DNA from: JASJBU01 sp039714735
GTDB taxonomy: Bacteria; Pseudomonadota; Gammaproteobacteria; Chromatiales; Chromatiaceae
Direction: 5' to 3'
DNA: 15,747 bases
Assembly: GCA_039714735.1 (NCBI GenBank)
Contig: JBDLIT010000091.1
Location: forward strand, 1 to 15,747
Within the stretch, counting starts at the first letter, position 1; every line of letters begins with the position of its first letter. The translations under genes and the position numbers were made by a program. The notes under the pieces are model-generated. The model was given only the letters and a program-made list of their open reading frames with translations. It had not been told where the DNA came from and did not search any database. Below are positions 1 through 7,743 of this stretch, piece by piece.

Positions 1-707
1 CGGTGGATCGGCACAACCATCGCGCATATCAGACCGTGCATGGCATTCATCATGCGGAGCATACCGGCAGTCCTGAAGAGGCCGCGTTACCTGAAGAGGC
101 CGCGTTACCTGAAGAGGCCGCGTTACCTGAAGAGGAAGAACTGCCTCATGAAGAACCACCTGCTGATGAAGAGCCGCCTGTTGTCGAAGAGGAAGTGGAG
201 ATTGACATCATGGGTCGCTGGCTGGCCGAGGTGGATGTCGATCCTGAGTCGGAGACCTTCCAGCAAGTCCGTTACATCGATCTGTCAAATGGCTGGGATG
301 CCCTGACCTATCCCGGTGCGGAGGATCTGCCTGAAGGCACCTCCTTCGATCAGATGTTCATCCATGCCCACTGGGTCGCCGTCGATCCAAGGCGGGAGAC
401 CATCCTGGTCACCGGCGAGCACACTGGCAACCTGGGCGTCGTCGAGGCCGAGGAGGATCTGGAAGACACCCAGGAGCTCGAGCAGGTGATCGCCATCTCC
501 CGGACGATGCCGGATTGTGATCCTGGAGTCGACGAGACGGGCGCACCGGCAGTGGAGGAGCCGCATGTCCATGGTGTGCAGATCGACCTGAATGACGGTC
601 GCGCCTACGTGAGTGACGAAGGGGAGCATTGCTTCTACGAGTCAGTGACTATTCTCAAGCCGGGGCGTCATGAGGATGACGATACAGAGGGAGATCACCA
701 GGACTGA
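1..707 (+). CDS. Acidic beta-propeller-like protein, 3' end (5' end outside window)
   Basis: The reading frame is open at the left window edge and ends at TGA 705-707, so only the last ~235 residues are visible. I do not recognise a named family. Visible parts are a His-rich start (HNH, HGIHHAEH), then an acidic Pro/Glu linker made largely of PEEAAL repeats, then a folded region with two similar blocks. The first block contains HAHWVAVDP and ETILVTGEHTG. The second contains HVHGVQIDLNDGRAYVSDE. The H-x-H-x-V followed by a small-residue strand and a T/S-G/D-E-H turn resembles blades of YVTN/LVIVD-type beta-propellers, which are usually secreted. The tail is very acidic (EDDDTEGDHQD). The GTG at 3-5 is unlikely to be the true start because the protein begins mid-domain. 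The gene is GC-richer than the peroxidase block. A metal-binding extracytoplasmic role is possible but is only inference. Confidence 0.6.
   Translation, partial: VDRHNHRAYQTVHGIHHAEHTGSPEEAALPEEAALPEEAALPEEEELPHEEPPADEEPPVVEEEVEIDIMGRWLAEVDVDPESETFQQVRYIDLSNGWDALTYPGAEDLPEGTSFDQMFIHAHWVAVDPRRETILVTGEHTGNLGVVEAEEDLEDTQELEQVIAISRTMPDCDPGVDETGAPAVEEPHVHGVQIDLNDGRAYVSDEGEHCFYESVTILKPGRHEDDDTEGDHQD
72..143 (+). repeat. 18-bp in-frame tandem repeat (PEEAAL coding)
   Basis: Three perfect 18-bp units (72-89, 90-107, 108-125; cctgaagaggccgcgtta) are followed by a diverged fourth beginning at 126. Each unit encodes PEEAAL. The array sits in the acidic linker of the first gene and keeps frame, so copy-number change would lengthen the linker without breaking the protein. 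Confidence 0.9.
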
Positions 708-988
708 TACCTGAATATCGCCAATACGGGGTAGAGCGCTGTCCGGCTTCACAAATCTTGTGTATCCGGACAGCCAGCAACACACTATCGACAGTTGATA
801 AAAACCCGATAGGCGCCCATGAACCTAAATTCCCCAGTTGACCGCTCCATTCTACTGTTAACGAGCTTTCATAGGTTTCACACAACGTCACATTCTCACA
901 GAGAAAAATGGACTAGATTTAAATTCAGGTGCTGCGTTGGTTGGTATTACGCCAGATCCTAGCGTCATTACGGATGATGCCATCAAAG
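708..988. other. Intergenic region without a convincing gene
   Basis: Short open frames exist on both strands here but none has a ribosome binding site or recognisable protein content. The one clear structure is the hairpin at 739-773. The region from about 739 to 840 could be a small dispersed element, but this cannot be decided from one copy. Confidence 0.5.
739..773. repeat. Compound inverted repeat (hairpin)
   Basis: Outer arms CTGTCCGG (739-746) and CCGGACAG (766-773) pair perfectly. Inside them CACAA (750-754) pairs with TTGTG (758-762) around a 3-nt loop. There is no U-run after either arm, so it is not a standard terminator. A REP/MITE-like dispersed element or an mRNA 3'-end structure for the preceding gene are the options. 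Confidence 0.7.
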
Positions 989-1020
989 ACCCCGGCCGGG
1001 AGACTGGTTGGGGTTTTTTT
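989..1020 (+). terminator. Rho-independent terminator, plus strand
   Basis: A 9-bp stem (ACCCCGGCC 989-997 with GGTTGGGGT 1006-1014, two G-U pairs) has an 8-nt loop and is followed by a run of seven T from 1014. It would end plus-strand transcription coming from the left, including read-through from the propeller-like gene, before it reaches the tRNA. Confidence 0.8.
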
Positions 1021-1073
1021 ATTGGCTGGAATATTTTTTCAACCCACTTTTCAGCCCAACACCAAAATGGCAT

Positions 1074-1106
1074 AAAAAAAGCACTCAGGGCTAACCATAA
1101 GTGCTT
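1074..1106 (-). terminator. Rho-independent terminator of tRNA-Val
   Basis: On the minus strand, AAGCACT (1106-1100) pairs with AGTGCTT (1085-1079), 7 bp, followed directly by a T run (complement of 1074-1080). It lies just beyond the 3' CCA of the tRNA and is the expected transcript end. Confidence 0.85.
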
Positions 1107-1114
1107 GATTGTAT

Positions 1115-1191
<77 letters not shown>

Positions 1192-1207
1192 GTCATTCGG
1201 GACGCAG

Positions 1208-1237
1208 ATCATACTAGCAGAACAACGCTGAATGCAA
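1208..1237 (-). promoter_or_regulatory. Sigma-70 promoter of tRNA-Val
   Basis: On the minus strand, -35 TTGCAT (1237-1232) and -10 TATGAT (1213-1208) are separated by 18 bp. The stretch after the -10 includes GCGTCCCG, a GC-rich discriminator as is usual for stable-RNA promoters under stringent control. Confidence 0.75.
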
Positions 1238-1307
1238 GCCGTACATCGAAGATGCATTATGCTGACCCAATGCCACTCAGTGTTGCAGCGCTGTACATAG
1301 CTGATTA

Positions 1308-1757
1308 CTACTCTGGATATGTGAGCGCAAAATCCAGTATCCGGGTTTTTCCGAACCAGACCTTGCCGAGATATACACCAGGTTTTACCTCTCTGATTTC
1401 ATCCCGGATCTTCTTTGCAAAAAACGAGGTTTTGGAGTAGTCGATTACAATTGTCTCCTTGCCATCCATCCAACTGGAGCCCTTGTAGACTGTCGCAACG
1501 ATAAAGGTAAGGCTGAAAGGGGTGATTTTGTTGACCAGGACACCCGCTATCTCAGCACCAGGAACGAGATTGAACACTTTTCCCTGCCATGCGAAGAGTC
1601 TCGCGAATGCGGCAAACAGTTTGGATAACGTAGAGCCCGCAACAATGGCCGTACCCCTTGTGTCTCCTGCAGGCAGCGAACCTGGTTGGGCTTCACTGTA
1701 TATCTCGTCAAGTTCTTCCCGTGACTTGGTGAGCCACTCCTCAACATTTGGATTCAT
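1308..1757 (-). CDS. Unrecognised 149-residue protein of the haem-peroxidase operon
   Basis: This is the third and last gene of the minus-strand operon, starting 15 nt after the stop of the catalase-like gene. ATG 1755-1757 is preceded by GAGAGGA at good spacing. There is no signal peptide or membrane helix. After a short helical acidic start (EEWLTKSREELDEIY), the rest looks like an all-beta single domain with recurrent short strands: WQGKVFN, SLTFIVATVYKGSSWMDG, VIDYSKTS and GVYLGKVWFGK near the C-terminus. The closing strand pattern recalls small lipid-binding barrels (lipocalin-like, DUF4334-like), but I cannot assign a family. Its position suggests handling of a hydrophobic substrate or product made by the two haem proteins upstream (inference). 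Confidence 0.75.
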   Translation of the reverse strand: MNPNVEEWLTKSREELDEIYSEAQPGSLPAGDTRGTAIVAGSTLSKLFAAFARLFAWQGKVFNLVPGAEIAGVLVNKITPFSLTFIVATVYKGSSWMDGKETIVIDYSKTSFFAKKIRDEIREVKPGVYLGKVWFGKTRILDFALTYPE

Positions 1758-1772
1758 CGGAGATCCTCTCGT

Positions 1773-2804
1773 TTATTCAGTCCATGATGCTCGTGTTGTG
1801 TTTGAGTCAGTGCGGAATTCTGATATCACAGCATAAACATTTTTCCGCACCAGATTCATACGCCCTACCGGTTTGTGTTCCACCAGACTCTGCCATGGAT
1901 TGAAAGTACTCTTTTCACATGCTACCAAGGCATCCGGGGCTTTGAATGGTTGGTCTCTAATCGTCAGTCGGGCCAGCTTAATGAAAGGCGACTTATCTTC
2001 ATCCCAAATGACGGATGAATCCTCGACTGACATCTCATCCTCGTCGGTTTGCAGTTGGACCTGAAAATCGAAGCAGACTGACTCACGCTTCAGATGTGAG
2101 TGCATACTGTTTTGCAGATAGTTACTGTGCAATTTGTCAGGCAAATCACTGCTTGATGTGGAGCAGGGAGTTGTTGAATATTTGACTATCTGCTTGCCAT
2201 CAAGCCCCAAACGAGACGGTGTTGTACTCCAGTATCGGATGTCGAACGGACTGCTGTGGTTTTTTCTGGCCTTGAGGAGAATCCAGAGTGATTTTAGGTG
2301 GGGGTCGAATGGATTGACGAAAAACTTCCAGATCTTGTCCTCGTGGACTGACTTGATAAAGGTATAAAAGTCTTCGGGTGTGCTCACAAAAAGGGCTGGA
2401 TAACTGTTGAGCAGGAAATCCTGTACGCCTGCATCTCCCATAATGGTCTCTCCTTCCACATCGAGTACCTTAATGGACATGCCGCGCAGATCTTTTTCTC
2501 TGTCATCTACCTGACTGGCGCTGGCAAAACGCACCATCGCCTTGTATGTACCGGGTTTTGCAAAAAGACCATGATGTAAGTTATCAGGACTGTCGGCAAG
2601 CACTTCAAAATCCGCATTGAAGCAGCCCAGGCTTTTTGCCTGATTAAAGCGTTTGAGCATGCCAGTGGAGTGTCGCTGCTCACTGATGCCTTTAATCAGC
2701 TTGATCATGCCTTCAGATAGCTGTTCGATACTGGCTGAAGCAGCAGGAAGCGGAAATGATAAAAACAGCATAATCAGAATCAGATTTGTGAATTCCCTTC
2801 GCAT
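1773..2804 (-). CDS. Secreted catalase-fold protein with altered distal haem pocket
   Basis: A 343-residue member of the catalase-related proteins (the small y4iL-like group, not a full KatE/KatA). MRREFTNLILIMLFLSFPLPAASA is a clear Sec signal, so it acts in the periplasm. Landmarks are RFASAS (92-97), DLRGMSIKV (105-113) and QDFLLNSYPALFV (128-140). A proximal haem motif R320-x3-Y324-x6-R331 matches the catalase spacing exactly. The distal segment reads RFNQAKSLGC (52-61), where the family usually has His; Gln55 aligns with it. Such a protein may process organic hydroperoxides, as allene oxide synthase does with the same fold, rather than dismutate peroxide (inference). Three successive ATGs occur; the third (2802-2804) is best spaced from GGAAGG. 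It lies 37 nt after the peroxidase gene, in one operon. Confidence 0.88.
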   Translation of the reverse strand: MRREFTNLILIMLFLSFPLPAASASIEQLSEGMIKLIKGISEQRHSTGMLKRFNQAKSLGCFNADFEVLADSPDNLHHGLFAKPGTYKAMVRFASASQVDDREKDLRGMSIKVLDVEGETIMGDAGVQDFLLNSYPALFVSTPEDFYTFIKSVHEDKIWKFFVNPFDPHLKSLWILLKARKNHSSPFDIRYWSTTPSRLGLDGKQIVKYSTTPCSTSSSDLPDKLHSNYLQNSMHSHLKRESVCFDFQVQLQTDEDEMSVEDSSVIWDEDKSPFIKLARLTIRDQPFKAPDALVACEKSTFNPWQSLVEHKPVGRMNLVRKNVYAVISEFRTDSNTTRASWTE

Positions 2805-2841
2805 CATCATACCTTCCAAGTATCCATATATTATCTACGTT

Positions 2842-5754
2842 CTATTTGAAGGCAGGATCCGATTCAGCGCCAGTTCTTGGAACCCACGCCAGTGAATAGT
2901 AATCACCTCGATCCCTCGCCCAGGGATCGAATGCATTCACAACCTGCATCATCTCCTCCTTCAATTCAGGTACATTACGTAGTATCACACGTTTGAGTGG
3001 TGAGACCTGAACAGTGTGACCATTGGATTTCTCAGGTTCATTACAGGCGAGATCACCACTGGCCAATGCATCGCCAGGGTAGGGACATTCATCTAAAGGT
3101 CCGTTATGGATCAACCATTCATAACCCAGATTGGAATAGAATTCAGGACGAAATCCTGAGGTGATGAATCTGTCGCTGAACAGCCTGCGTGAGGCATTGA
3201 TGATGAAGACATGAAATTGAGTCTCGGAAATGGCGAAACCATGGGGGCGTGTATATTCCGCCAACCAGCCAACAACATTATCCACATCCTCGATGTTATC
3301 TACCCTCGACCCAGCAGGATGACCAAGACAGTCGTTGATAAAGGAACCATCCTCATCTTTCTGCACCACGCTGATGATTCTGCTTTCATCACAGATATGG
3401 GTGCCATAGACTTCCCGCATCAATTTTATTGTCTCTTCCTGATGCTTGCGCCAAGGGTTGGATGGGTCGAGCCGTTTATCCACGAAGTCGTTGAAGCTTG
3501 TCAGGGTCTTGAGACCGAACTGGCGGCGAAATTCATTGAAACGCGGCACACCCCGTTCACGATCCCGAATGATATCCAAAGCCACGATGTCGAGTTTTCC
3601 GGATGATGAATCGAGATGCGGCATGGAAAGATTCTGCAGAAAGTACGGCTGATTACGCAGATGCAGCAGACCGAGACGCTGGCGGCCCATGCTCAACGCC
3701 CAGTTTTCCAGGCCGCGATCGTGCATCTGATCTGTGGCCTTACCCCTGACGGTGTTGATCACCGGAACCTTGGACACAACACGGTTGGGCTTCTGCCATT
3801 CACGGAATTCGATCAGATCAGGGACCAGTGGATGCAGTCGGTAGACTGAGGGAAATTCTTCCGGAAAATTGAATGGTGAGCCAAAATGGTTGATTCCACC
3901 ATTTACATGTTCCGGATTGGATAGATCCCAGGCATCCCTTTTCCAGAAAAGGGCGCCGCTCTCTTTCTTGTTTCCTAGACCGAAGATACCAGAGCCTGAG
4001 GCCAGTACTGAGTACCAACTGGTGCCTTTTTTAGTATCACTGGATTGACCAAACCAATTGGCCAGGCGGCCTGACACACGGCTGAAGAAGTTCTCTTCTT
4101 TCTTCAGAATCCGTCGCAGAATCATTGAGACGCGATCCTCCTCCAGGTTGAACAGACCAAACCAGTTTGAGTTCATGCCTCTGAACAAAGGTTCGTCATA
4201 TAACAGTTGGGTTGTCCATTCGATGGTGTGGATCTTGGCAATCTCAGCAGAGATGACCAGTCGCGCAATCTGATACAGCTCCTCATCCGTGACATCCTTG
4301 TATTTAATCACCGCTTGAGGATTGTCGGGATTACGCAGTCCTGAATCTTCATCAGGGTGAGTTTTCTGCTCCTGGTGAAATCTATTGACAAAGTAGTTAT
4401 GTTCTCTGGTAAATAGATTGTGATAGAAGCTCAATCCGATGTTCCAATTACTTGGAAATGCAGTCGATTCCTGCCCCGTCCATTGTGGCTGAACTGCACA
4501 ATCCGAGGCCTGGCTGTCGGCACAGGGAGTGAGTAATGGCAGATAGTTATTTGTCAGCGCCAGTTTGGCTGGATCATTTTTGTCACGTAACGCACGACCT
4601 TGGGAGAGTGCGTTGAAGCCATAGATTTGGGAGGCATCCCACCAGGCTGTTACATGATTGGGCGTGGTTTTATATGAACGTTTCAGATGCTGCTTACCAC
4701 TATGTTCATAGACCGGAGGTACTTCATCGGTTGTAAACATCGCTGGTTGCATTCGATCACCGCCCCGGCAACCCAGCTGTTGAGCTTCTGCAGAATCGCA
4801 ACCCACTGTAACCAACTGATTCTGGTTTCTGCCTTCATCGGTATGCGAAAACCAGTCATGAGTCATGAACTGTATCCAGAAGGCAGCCAGCACATTGAAA
4901 AAAGGCGCCCTAAGATAGTCGCATTGAGCATCTGCCGGCAGGTCCTTTCCATCAGTGGATTCACACTGGTTTCCAGGCGCCTGATCTCTGGTGAAAAGCT
5001 TGCGGCTGATCAACTGCGGGTCAGGTTTCAGTAAGCCGATTCTAAGCCCGTTTTCCTGATCACTGTGCCGGTTTTTCGTGAGCTCCGTTTTAGCCAGTCT
5101 CGGAAAGGTTGCCTCGAATTGAACATTCCGCGAAAAGTCCATTCCTGTTGAACCCATCGCAGGATTTTTGATGTCATTACAGATTCCACTAAGCGTCCGA
5201 TGGCGGATCAAATCACCTTTGCAGAGTTGTTCACCTTTGCCCCCGACATCCTCAAAATTTGTATGCCCTTCCGGTAGGCGCATCTCATCCCAGACCTTGA
5301 CCACAGGGCCTTCACGGCCATCCTTGCCTTTAACATAGGTGTCGTATGTGTAGTTGTCGAAAAGATTGAATTTGATCAGTTCAATACGCTGATATTCAAG
5401 GTCGAGAAGGGAGCCATCAATACCACGACCATTGGGTTTTAAATGTTCACCCAGCTTAGTGATCGCCTCGCTGCCATCTTTTTTCGTAGATGAATCACCA
5501 GTTGCGTAGTAGCTTGACCAGTCGACCCAAGGTGTATCGCTATATTCAATGGCGTCCTTTCCGCCTCTACATATAATGCTCTCTTTTTCTGGCTTACCTA
5601 AAAATCTATCTGCCCGGTTTTCGGCTATGGGCGGCAGACCGCCCTTAACCATCTCCTTACAGGCAGCAGCTTCAACAACATCGATCTCTGCGTATAAATT
5701 AGATGAATAAATAAAGAAAAATGCGCCACACACTCGTTTCCATGTGTTATCCAT
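2842..5754 (-). CDS. PIOX/alpha-dioxygenase-like animal haem peroxidase, secreted
   Basis: A 970-residue protein of the animal haem peroxidase superfamily, closest by motif to the plant pathogen-inducible oxygenase (alpha-dioxygenase) branch and to cyclooxygenases. Residues 1-22 form a signal peptide. The distal haem region is AAFWIQFMTHDWFSH (His299). WWDASQIYG (371-379) is a PIOX hallmark. REHN is at 450-453, VISAEIAKIHTIEW at 500-513, and the proximal motif VYRLHPLVPD at 637-646 (His641). Tyr638 sits three residues before the proximal His, like the radical Tyr of cyclooxygenase and alpha-DOX. DIIRDRERGVPRFNEFR (727-743) is also conserved. The family adds O2 to fatty acids or oxidises with peroxide. 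At 970 residues it is longer than alpha-DOX (about 640), with extra N-terminal and C-terminal regions and an insertion near 530-620. ATG 5752-5754 is preceded by AAAGGAG. First gene of the minus operon. Confidence 0.92.
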   Translation of the reverse strand: MDNTWKRVCGAFFFIYSSNLYAEIDVVEAAACKEMVKGGLPPIAENRADRFLGKPEKESIICRGGKDAIEYSDTPWVDWSSYYATGDSSTKKDGSEAITKLGEHLKPNGRGIDGSLLDLEYQRIELIKFNLFDNYTYDTYVKGKDGREGPVVKVWDEMRLPEGHTNFEDVGGKGEQLCKGDLIRHRTLSGICNDIKNPAMGSTGMDFSRNVQFEATFPRLAKTELTKNRHSDQENGLRIGLLKPDPQLISRKLFTRDQAPGNQCESTDGKDLPADAQCDYLRAPFFNVLAAFWIQFMTHDWFSHTDEGRNQNQLVTVGCDSAEAQQLGCRGGDRMQPAMFTTDEVPPVYEHSGKQHLKRSYKTTPNHVTAWWDASQIYGFNALSQGRALRDKNDPAKLALTNNYLPLLTPCADSQASDCAVQPQWTGQESTAFPSNWNIGLSFYHNLFTREHNYFVNRFHQEQKTHPDEDSGLRNPDNPQAVIKYKDVTDEELYQIARLVISAEIAKIHTIEWTTQLLYDEPLFRGMNSNWFGLFNLEEDRVSMILRRILKKEENFFSRVSGRLANWFGQSSDTKKGTSWYSVLASGSGIFGLGNKKESGALFWKRDAWDLSNPEHVNGGINHFGSPFNFPEEFPSVYRLHPLVPDLIEFREWQKPNRVVSKVPVINTVRGKATDQMHDRGLENWALSMGRQRLGLLHLRNQPYFLQNLSMPHLDSSSGKLDIVALDIIRDRERGVPRFNEFRRQFGLKTLTSFNDFVDKRLDPSNPWRKHQEETIKLMREVYGTHICDESRIISVVQKDEDGSFINDCLGHPAGSRVDNIEDVDNVVGWLAEYTRPHGFAISETQFHVFIINASRRLFSDRFITSGFRPEFYSNLGYEWLIHNGPLDECPYPGDALASGDLACNEPEKSNGHTVQVSPLKRVILRNVPELKEEMMQVVNAFDPWARDRGDYYSLAWVPRTGAESDPAFK

Positions 5755-6213
5755 TACAGGTACTCCTTTAGCAGGTTTATTCTTATAACAAGTCTAACTG
5801 GAGCATAGGAAACAGAATTCTCTATTTCCAGAATAAATATCCATGCAGTCAGTGGCATTTAAGGGTGTTCCAGTGGAGGGTATTGGAGCTATCTTCTGTA
5901 TGGCCAGTGCTTCGGTTGCTTCCTAATAATCACAAATACCTTATGGTTAAGCAGGCTTGTATTTGGTCATCCCTCTATCTAGCTTTCCGTTTATAGGGAT
6001 AAAAATATCTTCTACAGAGGAGAACATGGATAGTCTTTTTTACCAGTCTGATGGCTACTCTTATTGTTGGTTGCGGTTGACGTCTAAATCATCGCGATCT
6101 TGTATTACGGTTGTGCCTGTCTTACCAAAAGTCATCTCTACAATTATCTATCTGCGTGGTTACGTTCTGCTCCATACGGGTAGATTAATGTCTGGCTTGG
6201 TGAGGAGTAGATT
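5755..6213. promoter_or_regulatory. Divergent intergenic region between the haem-protein operons
   Basis: 459 bp separate the start codons of the minus peroxidase operon and the plus cytochrome operon, so both promoters should lie here. I see no convincing -35/-10 pair. Visible features are the peroxidase SD (AAAGGAG, complement of 5764-5770 area), a short inverted repeat GGAAA...TTTCC around AGAATTCT near 5809-5830, and an AT-rich stretch near 5995-6010 on the plus side. An 88-codon open frame beginning at 5957 looks non-coding. Confidence 0.6.
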
Positions 6214-7725
6214 ATGTCGGTAGATGTACCTGAAGTGGTTGCAGGGCATCCAGCAAAGTCCGTTAGGCGCTGTAAGGTCTGTTTTTGGGTGCTGACTATC
6301 CTACTGTTATTGTCAGTTCTGACAATACTCTGGCTTGTCTTACGATTTACCATTGATGAACCGGTCGTTTATGAAGATCCGGTAGAGCACTTTAAATACG
6401 GTTCTACTGGTGGTGAACGCGAATCGGGGTTTCCCTACTGGATATGGAAGGCATTACCCAAGGTGTGTGCTGACTATTTACCAGGGGAAGGCTATGCATC
6501 GTTGGGCATGTTGTACGAGGAGGATAAAGATCTACCGATCGGGGTTTCAAAACGGCGCGTGACCGGCCTTGACCGAGTTTTTCTCAACTGTGCCGTGTGC
6601 CACACCAACACACTCCGGGATACGCCAGACAGCGTCCCACAAATCATTACCGGTATGCCTGCCAATACTCTGGATCTTTTTTCCTTTGAACAGTTTTTCT
6701 TCAACTGTGCGGCAGATGCGCGTTTCTCTCCTGACTTCATTATGCCTGTTATTGAGTCGATGGATGCCGACCTGGATCTGATCGATCGCTATCTAGTCTA
6801 TCCACTGGCTGTCTATCTCATGCGTGACCAGGTACTCATGCTCAAGGAGCGTTTTAAGTTCGTCGAACATCAACCGGTATGGGGGCCGGGCAGAGTAGAT
6901 ACCTTCAACTCCGCAAAGGTTATATTCAATTTTCCTCTGGATAAGGCGCGTCCTGAAGAATTGGTGGGTACCACTGATTTTCCCTCCATCTGGAACCAGC
7001 GGCAGAAAGAGGGTATGCATCTGCACTGGGATGGCAATAACACACGGCTGCAGGAACGTAATCGTTCTGCAGCATTTGGCGCCGGCGCGACACCGCCCAC
7101 CCTGGACCGTGAAAGTGTCAAACGCATGGAAGAGTGGTTGATGGACAGCAAGCCACCACCTTGGGCCTGGTCGGTAGATAAGGCGTTGTCTTCAAAAGGA
7201 GCTGAAATCTATGCCCACTACTGCGCTGAGTGTCATGGCGCCAGTGGCACTGACTTTACCGGAGCACAGGTCGGTAAAGTGTTGACCATCGATGAGATAG
7301 GTACCGACCGCTATCGTCTCGACTCCTATACCCGGACCCTGGCGGTTAATCAGAACCTGCTCTATACCGGGTACGGAGATGAGAGATTCAGCAATTTTCG
7401 TAAGACAAACGGCTACGCCAACATGCCGCTGGATGGTCTCTGGCTAAGAGCACCCTATCTGCACAACGGATCGGTGCCGACCTTGCAGGACCTTCTCTCA
7501 CCTGCTGCAGACCGCCCACAGCAGTTCTACCGGGGATATGACGTGTATGACCCTGTAAATGTTGGGTTTGTCACAACCGTCGCTGCAGAAGGAGATAAGT
7601 CATTCTTTCTCTTTGATACCAATGTGGCGGGAAATTCCAATCGGGGTCATGAGGGGGCAGCCTATGGTACGCAGCTCTCTATTTCAGACAAACAGGCACT
7701 GCTTGAGTTTCTGAAGACGTTTTAA
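6214..7725 (+). CDS. Membrane-anchored dihaem cytochrome c (RoxA/dihaem-peroxidase type), first copy
   Basis: A 503-residue protein with a short cytoplasmic head and one N-terminal membrane helix (about 22-45), the rest being periplasmic. Two covalent haem sites are seen: CAVCH (126-130) and CAECH (337-341). After the second haem comes MPLDGLWLRAPYLHNGSVPTLQDLL (split across 404-428) and then FYRGYDVYDPVNVGF, the signature block of the dihaem family that includes rubber oxygenase RoxA and MauG/CcpA-like peroxidases. Likely activities are peroxide reduction, electron transfer or dioxygenase-type cleavage; the sequence does not choose between them. GAGGAG precedes ATG 6214 by 6 nt. First gene of the plus operon, divergent from the PIOX-like peroxidase, which points to a shared pathway. 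Confidence 0.88.
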   Translation: MSVDVPEVVAGHPAKSVRRCKVCFWVLTILLLLSVLTILWLVLRFTIDEPVVYEDPVEHFKYGSTGGERESGFPYWIWKALPKVCADYLPGEGYASLGMLYEEDKDLPIGVSKRRVTGLDRVFLNCAVCHTNTLRDTPDSVPQIITGMPANTLDLFSFEQFFFNCAADARFSPDFIMPVIESMDADLDLIDRYLVYPLAVYLMRDQVLMLKERFKFVEHQPVWGPGRVDTFNSAKVIFNFPLDKARPEELVGTTDFPSIWNQRQKEGMHLHWDGNNTRLQERNRSAAFGAGATPPTLDRESVKRMEEWLMDSKPPPWAWSVDKALSSKGAEIYAHYCAECHGASGTDFTGAQVGKVLTIDEIGTDRYRLDSYTRTLAVNQNLLYTGYGDERFSNFRKTNGYANMPLDGLWLRAPYLHNGSVPTLQDLLSPAADRPQQFYRGYDVYDPVNVGFVTTVAAEGDKSFFLFDTNVAGNSNRGHEGAAYGTQLSISDKQALLEFLKTF

Positions 7726-7743
7726 TCTGTCAGGAGCACTGTC

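Noticed and set aside
655..891. Minus-strand 78-codon open frame
   Set aside because: It overlaps the end of the first gene, contains the 739-773 hairpin, has no RBS and no family resemblance I can support.
1773..2804. Calling this gene a true catalase (katE/katA)
   Set aside because: It is too short, is exported, and has Gln at the distal His position; only the fold and proximal motif match.
5957..6223. Plus-strand 88-codon frame in the divergent region
   Set aside because: Runs into the cytochrome start in another frame, with low-complexity composition and no RBS. More likely promoter/leader DNA.
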